From contig JAFUMO010000055.1 in assembly GCA_017482565.1 (NCBI GenBank), forward strand, positions 107,082 through 171,081: a stretch of 64,000 nucleotides of DNA. The letters are read 5' to 3'. Below are positions 18,153 through 27,137 of this stretch, one piece after another (position 1 is the first letter of the stretch; every line of letters starts with the position of its first letter). The notes under the pieces were generated by a model. It did no database searches. It saw only the letters and a list, made by a program, of their open reading frames with translations, and was not told the origin of the DNA. A program made the position numbers and the translations under genes. The DNA is from Bacteroidales bacterium. GTDB taxonomy: Bacteria; Bacteroidota; Bacteroidia; Bacteroidales; UBA932.

Positions 18153-19515
18153 ATAATTTCACCATTTCTCCGGCAAGATGCATCCGGGAATATTTCATAA
18201 CAGCAGGGGAAAGTACATTTTCTACCCTGCAATTCTTCACTCCCCTCTCCTCCCGGAAATTGCTGTACAACCTGTCAATTTCTCTGCGGACAGCCTCCTT
18301 ATCCCCAAATTCAACTATTGTACCGCTGCCTGTCTCCTGCAAAGCCTTTGCCAGATCACCGCCTGTAGGGCCGAATGCCAGAATCTTCCTTCCGCTGGCC
18401 AGATACTCAAAGAATTTGCCGGTAAGGATTGCTGCAGCCTCCGGCTCTTTCCTAAGCGGCAGGAGCAGCACCTGAGCCCTCTTCTGCCATTGTACCACCT
18501 CATCATGCGGACGGTATCCCATATTATGCAGATTGCCGTCCAGTCCTGCCTTGCCTATACCTTGCAAAATGGAATCATCCACCTGCCCCATAAGCCTTAT
18601 TTGCAGATCTTTTTTGAATTGGGGTTCTGCAGCTGCCTTCTCCCCCAGCACCTCCCAGAGATGTTCCGGATTTCCGTTATCCACAAATATGCCTGTGTGT
18701 ACCAGCCGGAAACCGCCTGACCCACACTCCGGTGTGCCGGCTCCCAGATCCGCCATACCATGCCCATGTGAATCTGATGGGGACGCTTTGAGGAAATCCT
18801 CATGGTCAAATCCGTTTGTAACCACCTTTACAGGGGTGGCAGTACGTGCATGGAAATCCTCCTGCATCTTGCGGGAAACCACCACAACTGTATCTGCACT
18901 GTCCAGCACACTCTGCTCCAGAGTGCGGTGGCGACGGTATGCCCAACCGCTCAGGTTAAGGTGCTTGAAATAGAATATCTCTGTCCACGGATCCCTGAAG
19001 TCAGCCACCCATCTGGTTCCTGTAGCCTTGGCCACCCCCCTTGCAATCAGATGCATGGAGTGTGGAGGTCCTGTGCTTATAATCACATCCACAGGGTGTT
19101 CTTTGAGGTATTTTACTATATATCTGATGCTGGGACGTATCCACCAGCAACGGGGATCAGGGATGAAGAAGTTCCCCCTTATGAAAAGTGAAAGCCTGTG
19201 TGAAAGGGACTTGTTTTCTGAGCCTATGATATTGGCCTTGATATGTTTTCCTCCATCCGAAGTGTTCTTCTTCCCCCCAAACAGGGCCTTATAGAAGCTG
19301 TAGGGCTCCCATATCCTTCTCTTTATAACCTCCGTTCCGGGGGCTATATCCTTCAGGAGGGCATCATCCGTTGTATTGGCCTCAGGATTCTCCGGGGTAT
19401 AGATTACCGGCTCCCAGCCATACTGCGGAAGATACTTGGCAAACTTGAGCCAGCGCTGCACACCCGAGCCTCCGCTCGGCGGCCAGTAGTATGTGATTAT
19501 AAGTGCCCTCTTCAT
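18145..19515 (-). CDS. Family 4-type glycosyltransferase
   Basis: A GT-B fold enzyme of about 456 residues, starting MKRALIITYYWPPSGGSGVQRW, where the PPSGG loop is typical. An upstream ATG at 19545 is open but unlike homologues. The N-terminal domain ends with STGPPHSMHLIA and ADFRDPW. The C-terminal nucleotide-sugar domain contains VVVSRKMQEDF, VTNGFDHEDF and the E-x7-E-like stretch LPLRKEPEAAAILTGKFFEYLASG. It probably transfers a sugar to a surface polysaccharide or lipid carrier in the cytosol. It overlaps the yfhO-like gene. Confidence 0.9.
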   Translation of the reverse strand: MKRALIITYYWPPSGGSGVQRWLKFAKYLPQYGWEPVIYTPENPEANTTDDALLKDIAPGTEVIKRRIWEPYSFYKALFGGKKNTSDGGKHIKANIIGSENKSLSHRLSLFIRGNFFIPDPRCWWIRPSIRYIVKYLKEHPVDVIISTGPPHSMHLIARGVAKATGTRWVADFRDPWTEIFYFKHLNLSGWAYRRHRTLEQSVLDSADTVVVVSRKMQEDFHARTATPVKVVTNGFDHEDFLKASPSDSHGHGMADLGAGTPECGSGGFRLVHTGIFVDNGNPEHLWEVLGEKAAAEPQFKKDLQIRLMGQVDDSILQGIGKAGLDGNLHNMGYRPHDEVVQWQKRAQVLLLPLRKEPEAAAILTGKFFEYLASGRKILAFGPTGGDLAKALQETGSGTIVEFGDKEAVRREIDRLYSNFREERGVKNCRVENVLSPAVMKYSRMHLAGEMVKLFE

Positions 19516-19633
19516 TATCTGCAGAGAAACCCGGGACAAGGTCATTCTTCCCTCCCAGCCCCGGGTTGTCCTTTCATCTATTATTTACGGAACCTGTCTG
19601 CTGTAGGCAACAATCCAGACTCCTGGGTATCAT

Positions 19634-20788
19634 CTATTTTGCAATAAAATACTTGTACATTGCAGGAACACACTCTGTATGGATTGCCATAAAGTTGTGC
19701 TCATCATCGTATTTTGCATTGCAGCCGTTGGTCATCACCACAAAGCCGAACTTGCGGTCCTTGTCCCAAAACATTGAAGTATATACTCCGTATGCACTTC
19801 CGGTGTGGCCTATCATTGTATGGCCTTCCAAAAGCTGGTTTGAAATCCTTATTGCATAGCCGTATGCATCACCCTCGTCTGTCTTTGGTGCAACAATGCT
19901 CTGCATTGCCTGCGAGCTCTCCTTTGAAATGATCCGGATTCCCTCTGCCGTTGTACCCAAGTTCATGTGCATCTGCATAACCTTTGCAAGGTCCTGCGGA
20001 GAAATCTTGAGGCCTCCGGTAGGCGAGAAGATTGCAGTGCTGTGGCCGAATACATAGTTCTCAATATCCTTCTCCCTTGTAGCATAAGCTGCAGGCTTGT
20101 GGATAAACTCCTGTTTCTCACCGTCCCAAGTGTAGATCTTAACAAACTTGGTTGAATCAAGGCTCAATACCTCATAGCCACCATAAACCCCAATAGGATT
20201 GAGGATGTGGTTTACAATGTACTTGTCAAATCTCTCGCCGCTTACACGCTCAAGGATGGTCCCAAGGGTGTTGAAGCCAAGGTTGCAGTACTCATAGCCT
20301 GTACCCGGCTCATATGCGTTCCATGCTGTCTGCCATGTTGCAGATGAATCAGGATTGATTGCATTGATTGAGAAATAACCGTTTGCATCATTCATACTTG
20401 AGGTGTGTGAAAGGAGCATCTCCACGGTTATCACTTTCTCGGGAAACTTGGGATTCCTTACCTGGAATCCTACAAGCTCTGATACATCCTGCTGAAGATT
20501 GAGCTTGCCCTGCTCCACGAGCTGCATGATTGCAGTTGCGGTAAAGGATTTTGAAATTGAGGCAATGCGGAAAATGTCATACTTTGCAATGGGCTCCCTG
20601 GTCTCAAGGTCCTTATAGCCGTATCTCTCGTTGAGCACAACCTCACCGTTGTGTACTGCAACCAGTGCAAGGCCCACATTGTTGTTGCGCTCCATAATGG
20701 CCGCAATCTCCTCATTGAACTGCTGCTCTTTTGATGTACAGGCAAACATTGTTGCCATGGCAGCCGCAATTATAAACAGTTTCTTCAT
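19634..20788 (-). CDS. Serine hydrolase lipoprotein, class C beta-lactamase family
   Basis: The signal sequence ends in the lipobox-like MFAC (Cys17), so it is probably membrane-anchored in the periplasm. The beta-lactamase-related domain shows SISKSF (SxxK nucleophile), YCNLGFN (YxN) and GHTGSAYG in the place of the KTG box. Its 384 residues fit a single-domain esterase/D-aminopeptidase-like member. Beta-lactam hydrolysis is possible but not implied, since most Bacteroidota relatives are of unknown substrate. It stands alone, with about 90-base gaps on the glycosyltransferase side. Confidence 0.9.
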   Translation of the reverse strand: MKKLFIIAAAMATMFACTSKEQQFNEEIAAIMERNNNVGLALVAVHNGEVVLNERYGYKDLETREPIAKYDIFRIASISKSFTATAIMQLVEQGKLNLQQDVSELVGFQVRNPKFPEKVITVEMLLSHTSSMNDANGYFSINAINPDSSATWQTAWNAYEPGTGYEYCNLGFNTLGTILERVSGERFDKYIVNHILNPIGVYGGYEVLSLDSTKFVKIYTWDGEKQEFIHKPAAYATREKDIENYVFGHSTAIFSPTGGLKISPQDLAKVMQMHMNLGTTAEGIRIISKESSQAMQSIVAPKTDEGDAYGYAIRISNQLLEGHTMIGHTGSAYGVYTSMFWDKDRKFGFVVMTNGCNAKYDDEHNFMAIHTECVPAMYKYFIAK

Positions 20789-20814
20789 ATCGGTATTTTT
20801 TGTGTTTTTCAGTT

Positions 20815-22158
20815 TTAGATCAGGCCGCTTATCAGGACCACAGCCACCACTATTGGTGCAAGATATTTTATTGAATAGTATGAGAAGTTGAGGAAGAACC
20901 TGCTGTACTTGCGCATCCCGCCACTTGTGAACTCATCCACAACATCAGGCCTCTTCATCTTCCATCCCACAAATATCACTGCAAAGAAGCCGCCCAGCGG
21001 GAGGAGTATGTTTGCAGAAGTAGTGTCAAAGAAATCAAAGAAGTTATATCCGAATATCTTCACATCTGCCAGAGTCCCCTGTGAAAGTGAGCACAATACT
21101 CCAAATACTGTTATGACAGATACAGAGAGTGTGATTGCCAGCTTCCTGCTCATCCTGAACTCCTCTATCAGGTAGGATACAATTACCTCAAGCTGTGAGA
21201 TTGAAGAGGTGATTGCCGCAATAAAGAGCATGAAAAAGAACAATATTGCCAGGAATGCCCCAAACGGCAGCTGGGCGAAAATGTAAGGCAATGTAACAAA
21301 TACAAGCCCTGGACCCTCAGAAGGGGAGATGCCGAACGCAAATACTGCAGGCATGATAGCAAGGCCTGCAATGATTGCAAACAGTGTGTCTGTCATTGCT
21401 GTCTGGGCAGAAAGTCCTGCAATGTTCTCTTTCTTGCTTACATAGGATCCGTAGGTCATGATTGTTCCGCAACCTATGCTCAACGAGAAGAAGGCCTGCC
21501 CAAGTGCATCAAGGAGGGTTTTTCCGGTTACCAGTGAGAAATCAGGCTTGAATAGGAACTCAAGGCCTGCTGCGGAACCAGGAAGGGTTACAGAACGTAC
21601 CGCAACCACAACTACTATCACAAACAGGATAGGCATCATCACCTTTGTATATCTCTCAATGCCGTCCTTGATTCCGGCCATTACAATGAGGGCTGTGGCA
21701 ATGAGGAAGATGAGCATGAATATCAGCGGCTCGCTGTTTGAGGTTACAGTATTGTTGAACATGTCTCCAAGAACCGCTGTATCAGCAGTAGTGAAACGGA
21801 ATGTGACAGATTTCCAGAAATAGTTTATTGTCCATCCGCCTACAACACAGTAGAACGAGATTATGAACAGTGATGCCATCACATATACAAGCCCCACATT
21901 GCACCATCCTGTCTTTGGGGCCAGCACCTTATATGCACCGAATACATTTGCCTGGCTCCTGCGCCCCACAATGAACTCAGAGTACATGATAGGCAATGCC
22001 AGAAGGAATACAAAAGCCAGATAAATAATTATGAATGCCGCACCTCCGTTAGTGCCCACAAGGTAAGGGAACCTCCAAAGGTTTCCCAAGCCCACTGCAG
22101 ATCCGGCCATGGCTACAAGAACGCCGAATCCGCTGCCGAAACTCTCTCTCTTTTCCAT
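20815..22158 (-). CDS. Sodium-dependent symporter of the SNF/NSS family (copy 2)
   Basis: A 447-residue LeuT-type Na+-coupled amino-acid symporter. It opens with FGVLVAMAGSAVGLGNLWRFPYL, the Na+ and substrate site in helix 1, and has the GTNGGAAF unwound region. The eleven or twelve hydrophobic helices are evident (for example LPYIFAQLPFGAFLAILFFFML). It lies eight bases downstream of a closely similar copy, so the two arose by tandem duplication and are read together. The exact substrate (often Trp, Tyr, Met or another amino acid) cannot be told from sequence. Confidence 0.95.
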   Translation of the reverse strand: MEKRESFGSGFGVLVAMAGSAVGLGNLWRFPYLVGTNGGAAFIIIYLAFVFLLALPIMYSEFIVGRRSQANVFGAYKVLAPKTGWCNVGLVYVMASLFIISFYCVVGGWTINYFWKSVTFRFTTADTAVLGDMFNNTVTSNSEPLIFMLIFLIATALIVMAGIKDGIERYTKVMMPILFVIVVVVAVRSVTLPGSAAGLEFLFKPDFSLVTGKTLLDALGQAFFSLSIGCGTIMTYGSYVSKKENIAGLSAQTAMTDTLFAIIAGLAIMPAVFAFGISPSEGPGLVFVTLPYIFAQLPFGAFLAILFFFMLFIAAITSSISQLEVIVSYLIEEFRMSRKLAITLSVSVITVFGVLCSLSQGTLADVKIFGYNFFDFFDTTSANILLPLGGFFAVIFVGWKMKRPDVVDEFTSGGMRKYSRFFLNFSYYSIKYLAPIVVAVVLISGLI

Positions 22159-22165
22159 GATTATT

Positions 22166-23509
22166 CTAAATGAAAGTCCTTATCATTATAAGTGCAATTA
22201 CAACTGGGGCAAGATACCTCACCGAGAATATTATCACCTTGAGGTATGTTGGGTTGATCCTGTGCTTTCCTCCGCTGGTTATCTCATCAATGAAATCCTC
22301 CCTCTTCATCTTCCACCCTGCAAACAGCACTATCAGAAGAGCCCCTATAGGGATAAGGATATTGGCAGTTGTCTTGTCAAACAGGTCAAAGATATTGTTT
22401 CCAAGAATCTTCACATTCCCTAGGATACCCTGTGAAAGCGAACAGAATGTTCCCAGTACGAGTACAATTAAAGTGACAATGATCACTGACAACTTCCTGC
22501 TCACCTTGAGTTCCTCTATAACGTATGCCACTGCCACCTCCAGCAATGATATGGCTGAAGTGAGGGCTGCAACATAGAGTACAAAGAAGAATATGACGGC
22601 AAGCACAGAGCCGAGCGGCAGCTGTGCAAACACATACGGAAGTGTAACAAATACAAGTCCCGGACCCTGCCCCGGCTCAATGCCGAATGCGAACACTGCA
22701 GGCATGATTGCAATTCCTGCAATTATTGCAAAAATTGTATCCGCAGAGGCTGTCTGTACCGACATGCTTACAAGGTTCTCTTCCCTCTTTACGTATGATG
22801 CGTATGTGAAGATGATTCCAAATCCTACGCTCAATGAAAAGAATGCCTGCCCGAGTGCATCAAGAAAAGTGTTTGCAGTTACCTTTGAGAAATCAGGCTT
22901 GAAGAGGAAATCAAGTCCTGCACCGGCACCTGGAAGGGTTACCGAACGTACAGCAATCACTATAACCATGAGAAACAGCAGCGGCATGAGCACCTTTGAG
23001 TATTTCTCAATACCATCCTTCACACCTGCCAGCAAAACCGCCGAAGAGGTTGCCACAAAGAGGAACATAAACAGCAGCGGCCTGTAGTTCTGTGAAACGG
23101 TATTTGCAAACAGCCCGTCAAAAGCAGTGCTTGCAGAGGAGAACTCTCCGCAGATTGCCTTGAACATATAGTCAATTGTCCACCCTCCCACAACCGAGTA
23201 GAATGAAACTATGAGGATACAGCACACAATTGCCAGAATTCCGGTGATTCCCCACCATTTTGAATCCGGTGCAAGTTTCTTGAACGCCCCATATACATTT
23301 GACTGGGCCCTGCGCCCCAAGGCAAATTCAGAATACATGATTGGAATGGCCAATATGAAGACTATGGCCAGATAGATGATTATGAAGGCTGCACCTCCGT
23401 TAGTACCTACAAGATATGGGAACCTCCATAAATTTCCCAGACCCACAGCAGATCCTGCCATTGCCACAAGGATACCAAAACTGCTGGCAAAACTGTCCCG
23501 CTTTTCCAT
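22166..23509 (-). CDS. Sodium-dependent symporter of the SNF/NSS family (copy 1)
   Basis: The paralogue of the next gene downstream is of the same 447-residue length and shares long identical blocks (MAGSAVGLGNLWRFPYLVG; SVTLPG; GLDFLFKPDFS; LDALGQAFFSLS; AIMPAVFAFGI). Differences cluster between residues 80 and 150 and at the C-terminus, where substrate or gating differences might reside. It follows folA by seven bases, so thyA-folA-transporter-transporter may form one leftward transcription unit. Folate enzymes and amino-acid uptake have no obvious shared logic, so this may be mere packing. Confidence 0.95.
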   Translation of the reverse strand: MEKRDSFASSFGILVAMAGSAVGLGNLWRFPYLVGTNGGAAFIIIYLAIVFILAIPIMYSEFALGRRAQSNVYGAFKKLAPDSKWWGITGILAIVCCILIVSFYSVVGGWTIDYMFKAICGEFSSASTAFDGLFANTVSQNYRPLLFMFLFVATSSAVLLAGVKDGIEKYSKVLMPLLFLMVIVIAVRSVTLPGAGAGLDFLFKPDFSKVTANTFLDALGQAFFSLSVGFGIIFTYASYVKREENLVSMSVQTASADTIFAIIAGIAIMPAVFAFGIEPGQGPGLVFVTLPYVFAQLPLGSVLAVIFFFVLYVAALTSAISLLEVAVAYVIEELKVSRKLSVIIVTLIVLVLGTFCSLSQGILGNVKILGNNIFDLFDKTTANILIPIGALLIVLFAGWKMKREDFIDEITSGGKHRINPTYLKVIIFSVRYLAPVVIALIMIRTFI

Positions 23510-23516
23510 TACGTCT

Positions 23517-24026
23517 CTAATTTTTTCTTTTATAAACTAAAAATTGAAAATCAATGTCATTCTCCTCATCATGCATCACTTCATGCTCCTTCTCCATCTC
23601 CCAATCCAGAGGGGATATCTCAGGGAAGAAGGTATCAGCATCCTCTGCAGCAGCAAATATCCTGGTAATGTACAGTTTGTCCGCCACCCCAAAAGTTGCG
23701 TTGTAAAGCATGCCGCCCCCCATGATGAAGAACTCCTGGTCGCCCGCGGCAATTTCAAGGACCTTCTCAAGAGAATCCACCACTTCCATTGAAGTTGTCC
23801 GGGGATTCTTTATCTGGGGTATCTCAAGCCCTCCCCTGGTAAGTACAATGTTCCTCCTTCCGGGAAGAGGCCTCCCGACAGATTCGTATGTCTTCCTCCC
23901 CATGATTACAGGATGCCCCATAGTGGTTCCCTTGAAGTATTTGAGGTCTTCTGATATATGCCACAGGAGCCCGTTATTTCTGCCTATGGCCCCATTCTGG
24001 GCTACCGCAACTATTATTGAAAGCAT
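23517..24026 (-). CDS. folA: Dihydrofolate reductase
   Basis: FolA reduces dihydrofolate to tetrahydrofolate with NADPH, restoring the folate oxidised by thymidylate synthase next door. Length (169 aa) is normal. Key parts are AVAQNGAIGRNNGLLWHISEDLKYFK (shown in part: IGRNNGLLW, with the acidic Glu in HISEDL), the NADPH-binding VIMGRKTYES and the FIMGGGMLY loop. It is 68 bases downstream of thyA on the same strand. Confidence 0.97.
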   Translation of the reverse strand: MLSIIVAVAQNGAIGRNNGLLWHISEDLKYFKGTTMGHPVIMGRKTYESVGRPLPGRRNIVLTRGGLEIPQIKNPRTTSMEVVDSLEKVLEIAAGDQEFFIMGGGMLYNATFGVADKLYITRIFAAAEDADTFFPEISPLDWEMEKEHEVMHDEENDIDFQFLVYKRKN

Positions 24027-24094
24027 AATGATTTAAATTCTAACCAATTATAAATAGTGATGTAAAATTATTTTACAGCCATTGTGTAAAATAT

Positions 24095-24889
24095 TTATAC
24101 AGCAATAGGGGCCTTAATCACCGGATAAGGATCATAACCTGTAAGCTCAAAATCCTCATACCTGAAACTGAAGATGTCTTTCTGGTCTCCATGTATCAGC
24201 ATCCTCGGCAAAGCCCTAGGCTCCCTTGAGAGCTGTGTCTGCACCTGCTCAAAATGGTTAAGATAGATATGGGTATCACCCAATGTGTGTACGAACTCTC
24301 CCAGCTCATATCCGCATACCTTTGCTATCATCATTGTAAACAAAGCATATGAAGCAATATTGAACGGAACGCCAAGGAACACATCAGCACTCCTCTGGTA
24401 CAACTGACATGAAAGCCTGTTTCCGGCCACATAGAACTGGAACAGGGAATGGCAAGGAGGGAGAGCCATATTGTCAACCTGGGCCACATTCCACGCCGAG
24501 ATGATATGCCTGCGCGAATCCGGATTCTCCTTCAGCTGTTTCATCAGATTGGCCAGCTGGTCTATCTCTGTACCTTCTGCAGTTTTCCAGTGCCTCCACT
24601 GGGCTCCATATACCGGACCGAGCTCACCGTTCTCATCAGCCCACTCATCCCAGATGGTAACACCATGGTCGTTAAGATACTTTATGTTGGTGTCACCGTT
24701 AATGAACCACAGCAACTCATATATGATTGACTTTAGATGGACCTTCTTGGTGGTAAGCAAAGGGAACCCCTCATTGAGGTTGAACCTCATCTGGTACCCG
24801 AATATGCTCTTGGTGCCTGTGCCGGTCCTGTCGCCCTTTATAACCCCTTCATCCATTATCTTTTTCAGGAGTGTCAGGTATTGTTTCAT
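24095..24889 (-). CDS. thyA: Thymidylate synthase (ThyA type)
   Basis: ThyA methylates dUMP to dTMP using methylene-tetrahydrofolate. Length 264 aa is that of the E. coli type. The catalytic Cys lies in [12 protein letters not shown], and the dUMP-binding [19 protein letters not shown] and the end block ([12 protein letters not shown]) are intact. With folA it forms the classic thymidylate cycle pair. Confidence 0.98.
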   Translation of the reverse strand: MKQYLTLLKKIMDEGVIKGDRTGTGTKSIFGYQMRFNLNEGFPLLTTKKVHLKSIIYELLWFINGDTNIKYLNDHGVTIWDEWADENGELGPVYGAQWRHWKTAEGTEIDQLANLMKQLKENPDSRRHIISAWNVAQVDNMALPPCHSLFQFYVAGNRLSCQLYQRSADVFLGVPFNIASYALFTMMIAKVCGYELGEFVHTLGDTHIYLNHFEQVQTQLSREPRALPRMLIHGDQKDIFSFRYEDFELTGYDPYPVIKAPIAV

Positions 24890-24935
24890 TTCACATCATT
24901 TAAAACTGCAAATTTTCAAAAAAAAACACACAAAA

Positions 24936-25886
24936 TCAATACTCCAGGCCGTATATCTTGAGTATTATGGGCAGGTGGTCACTTACCCCTCCAAGATACC
25001 TCGGGCCCTGCAGTGTCCTGTTGGGTTTCACCCCCATGTACGTTTCGTCGGGAACAAGAAGCCACTGCGGCGCAAATATCTCCATCTGCCTGTTGCAGCG
25101 GAGCCATTGGGGAGAGAATGCCCCTGCACGGGAGGCTGTGTCTGAGGTAAGGAGCCCCTCAGATACGGAGAAATGGTCTATGATGTTCCACCCGCCCTGG
25201 TACTTGTGGGTCCCCTCCGCCCCTTCTGCCCAACGGGCCAGGTTTACAAGAGGGGCAAGATTTCTTACCGCATCCGATGCATATCCGTCATTGAGGTCCC
25301 CCATAAGGATTATGTCCGCCTGGGGGGCAGTTGTCATAATTGAATCCACCACACTTTTCACCCTATCAGAAACTGCCATCCTGCGGGGAGCGGAGGCCTT
25401 CTCCCCTCCCAGTTTGGAAGGCCAGTGGTTTACAAATACATGTATGGTATCCAGGCTGTTCACCACCCCCTTTACATGCAGCACTTCCCTTGTAGGGAAA
25501 TCCACACCGTAGAACTTCTCTTCCAGGGGGGTGAAGATTTCCTCCCTGTAGAGGAGGGCCACATCTATGCCTCGGCTGTCGGGAGATTCCCTGTGGATAA
25601 AATTGTAGCCGGCCCTGGCAAGTGGGGTGTGTTCCAGCAGGTGCCTCAGGGCGAAATGGCTTTCCACTTCACAGAGTCCCACAAGGGCCGGGAACTGCCC
25701 GTACGTGTCTGCTGCAAGGATAATGGTCTTGGCAATGTCATCCCTCTTCTTCTCAAACTTTCTCCACCCCCAGAAATATTCCCCTTCTGCAGTAAACTGT
25801 TCATCGTTTTTCCCCGGAGTGTCAAATGGGTCAAAATAATTCTCAACATTCCAGAACATTGCAAGGAGCAGCAAAATCTCTTTCAT
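24936..25886 (-). CDS. Endonuclease/exonuclease/phosphatase family protein
   Basis: An EEP-fold Mg2+-dependent hydrolase of about 316 residues. The motifs are FWNVENYFDPFDTP (metal-site Asn), GLCEVES (metal Glu), DVALLYRE, FVNHWPSKLGG (catalytic His), ILMGDLNDGYASDA (GDxN) and a terminal VSDHLPIIL (SDH). The start at 25886 leaves a short hydrophobic stretch (LLLLAMF) that may be a weak signal peptide; the frame is also open to 25910, but that reaches into the region of the opposing ychF promoter. Substrate unknown; many Bacteroidota relatives are exported phosphodiesterases. Confidence 0.87.
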   Translation of the reverse strand: MKEILLLLAMFWNVENYFDPFDTPGKNDEQFTAEGEYFWGWRKFEKKRDDIAKTIILAADTYGQFPALVGLCEVESHFALRHLLEHTPLARAGYNFIHRESPDSRGIDVALLYREEIFTPLEEKFYGVDFPTREVLHVKGVVNSLDTIHVFVNHWPSKLGGEKASAPRRMAVSDRVKSVVDSIMTTAPQADIILMGDLNDGYASDAVRNLAPLVNLARWAEGAEGTHKYQGGWNIIDHFSVSEGLLTSDTASRAGAFSPQWLRCNRQMEIFAPQWLLVPDETYMGVKPNRTLQGPRYLGGVSDHLPIILKIYGLEY

Positions 25887-25900
25887 ACCAATTAATTTCT

Positions 25901-25934
25901 TTTGATGCAATATTAAACAATTTCCTTATTTTTG
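25901..25934 (+). promoter_or_regulatory. Promoter of ychF
   Basis: TTTG (25901-25904), 22 bases, TATTTTTG (25927-25934). It excludes an upstream in-frame start for ychF at 25932 and supports the ATG at 25962. Confidence 0.65.
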
Positions 25935-25961
25935 CAGCCTAAAATATCAAATATCAAGAAA

Positions 25962-27065
25962 ATGGCACTAAGATGCGGTATAGTTGGCCTGCCGAATGTA
26001 GGCAAATCAACACTTTTTAATTGCATAAGCTCGGGAAAAGCACAGTCTGCAAATTTCCCATTCTGCACAATTGAACCTAACATAGGCTCCACAATTGTCC
26101 CTGATGACAGGCTGGAAGTCCTTGAAAAGATAGTAAAGCCACAGAGGGTAGTACCTGCAACTGTGGAGATTGTGGATATTGCCGGCCTCGTAAAAGGTGC
26201 CAGCAAGGGTGAGGGCCTGGGTAACCAGTTCCTTGCAAACATAAGGGAGACAGATGCAATCCTGCATGTACTCAGATGTTTTGACGATTCCAACATTGTG
26301 CACGTAGACGGTTCCGTGAACCCTGTAAGGGACAAGGAGATCATTGATACCGAACTTCAGCTGAAGGACCTGGAGACTGTTGAAAACAGGATCAGCAAAG
26401 TTCAGAAACAGGCACAGACCGGTGGGGACAAGAATGCCAAGAAACTTTATGATATACTTGTAAGATACAAGGAAGTGCTGGAGCAGGGAAAATCTGCCCG
26501 CACGGTAACCTTTGACAACGCTGAGGACGAGAAGCTTGCACGCGAGCTGTTCCTCCTCACAAACAAGCCTGTGATGTATGTGTGCAATGTGGATGAGAAC
26601 AGCGCCAAGGATGGCAACAAGTATGTTGAGCAGGTAAAGGAGGCTGTAAAGGATGAGAATGCACAGATTCTGGTAATTGCAGCAAAGATAGAATCTGAGA
26701 TTGCCGAGCTTGAGAGCTATGAGGAGCGCCAGATGTTCCTTGAAGAGATAGGGCTTGAGAAATCTGGTGTGGTAAGGCTCATCAGAAGTGCATATGCACT
26801 GCTCAACCTGGAGACCTACTTTACTGCAGGAGCACCTGAAGTGAGAGCATGGACATATAATAAGGGTGATAAGGCCCCTGCCTGTGCTGGTGTGATCCAT
26901 TCTGATTTTGAGAGAGGATTTATCCGTGCGGAGGTAATCAAATATGATGACTATGTTAAATATGGCTCTGAGTCGGCATGCCGTGCAGCAGGAAAACTTG
27001 GAGTTGAAGGCAAGGATTATGTAGTACAGGACGGTGACATAATGCACTTCCTGTTCAATGTATAA
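25962..27065 (+). CDS. ychF: Ribosome-associated ATPase/GTPase YchF (OLA1 family)
   Basis: An Obg-related P-loop protein that prefers ATP, binds the ribosome and has been linked to oxidative-stress response. The 367 residues begin MALRCGIVGLPNVGKSTLFN (G1), with the G3 region VDIAGLVKGASKGEGLG. Unlike true GTPases the G4 position reads CNVDEN. A coiled-coil insertion (about residues 130-160) and the C-terminal TGS domain (TYFTAGAPEVRAWT to the end) are present. It stands alone with its own promoter and a terminator shared with the opposing ppiD-like gene. Confidence 0.97.
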   Translation: MALRCGIVGLPNVGKSTLFNCISSGKAQSANFPFCTIEPNIGSTIVPDDRLEVLEKIVKPQRVVPATVEIVDIAGLVKGASKGEGLGNQFLANIRETDAILHVLRCFDDSNIVHVDGSVNPVRDKEIIDTELQLKDLETVENRISKVQKQAQTGGDKNAKKLYDILVRYKEVLEQGKSARTVTFDNAEDEKLARELFLLTNKPVMYVCNVDENSAKDGNKYVEQVKEAVKDENAQILVIAAKIESEIAELESYEERQMFLEEIGLEKSGVVRLIRSAYALLNLETYFTAGAPEVRAWTYNKGDKAPACAGVIHSDFERGFIRAEVIKYDDYVKYGSESACRAAGKLGVEGKDYVVQDGDIMHFLFNV

Positions 27066-27084
27066 GCCCCGCCTTGCACAAACA

Positions 27085-27114
27085 AAGAAGGATGCCCCAC
27101 GGGACATCCTTCTT
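27085..27114. terminator. Bidirectional terminator between ychF and the ppiD-like gene
   Basis: AAGAAGGATG (27085-27094) pairs perfectly with CATCCTTCTT (27105-27114) around a 10-base loop, between converging genes. Confidence 0.8.
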
Positions 27115-27137
27115 CTGCTTTATATCTCTTCTATCTG

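Noticed and set aside
26007-27107. 366-codon open frame antisense to ychF
   Set aside because: It is a composition shadow of ychF. The product is Cys/Leu/His-rich with no domain, and ychF itself is certain.
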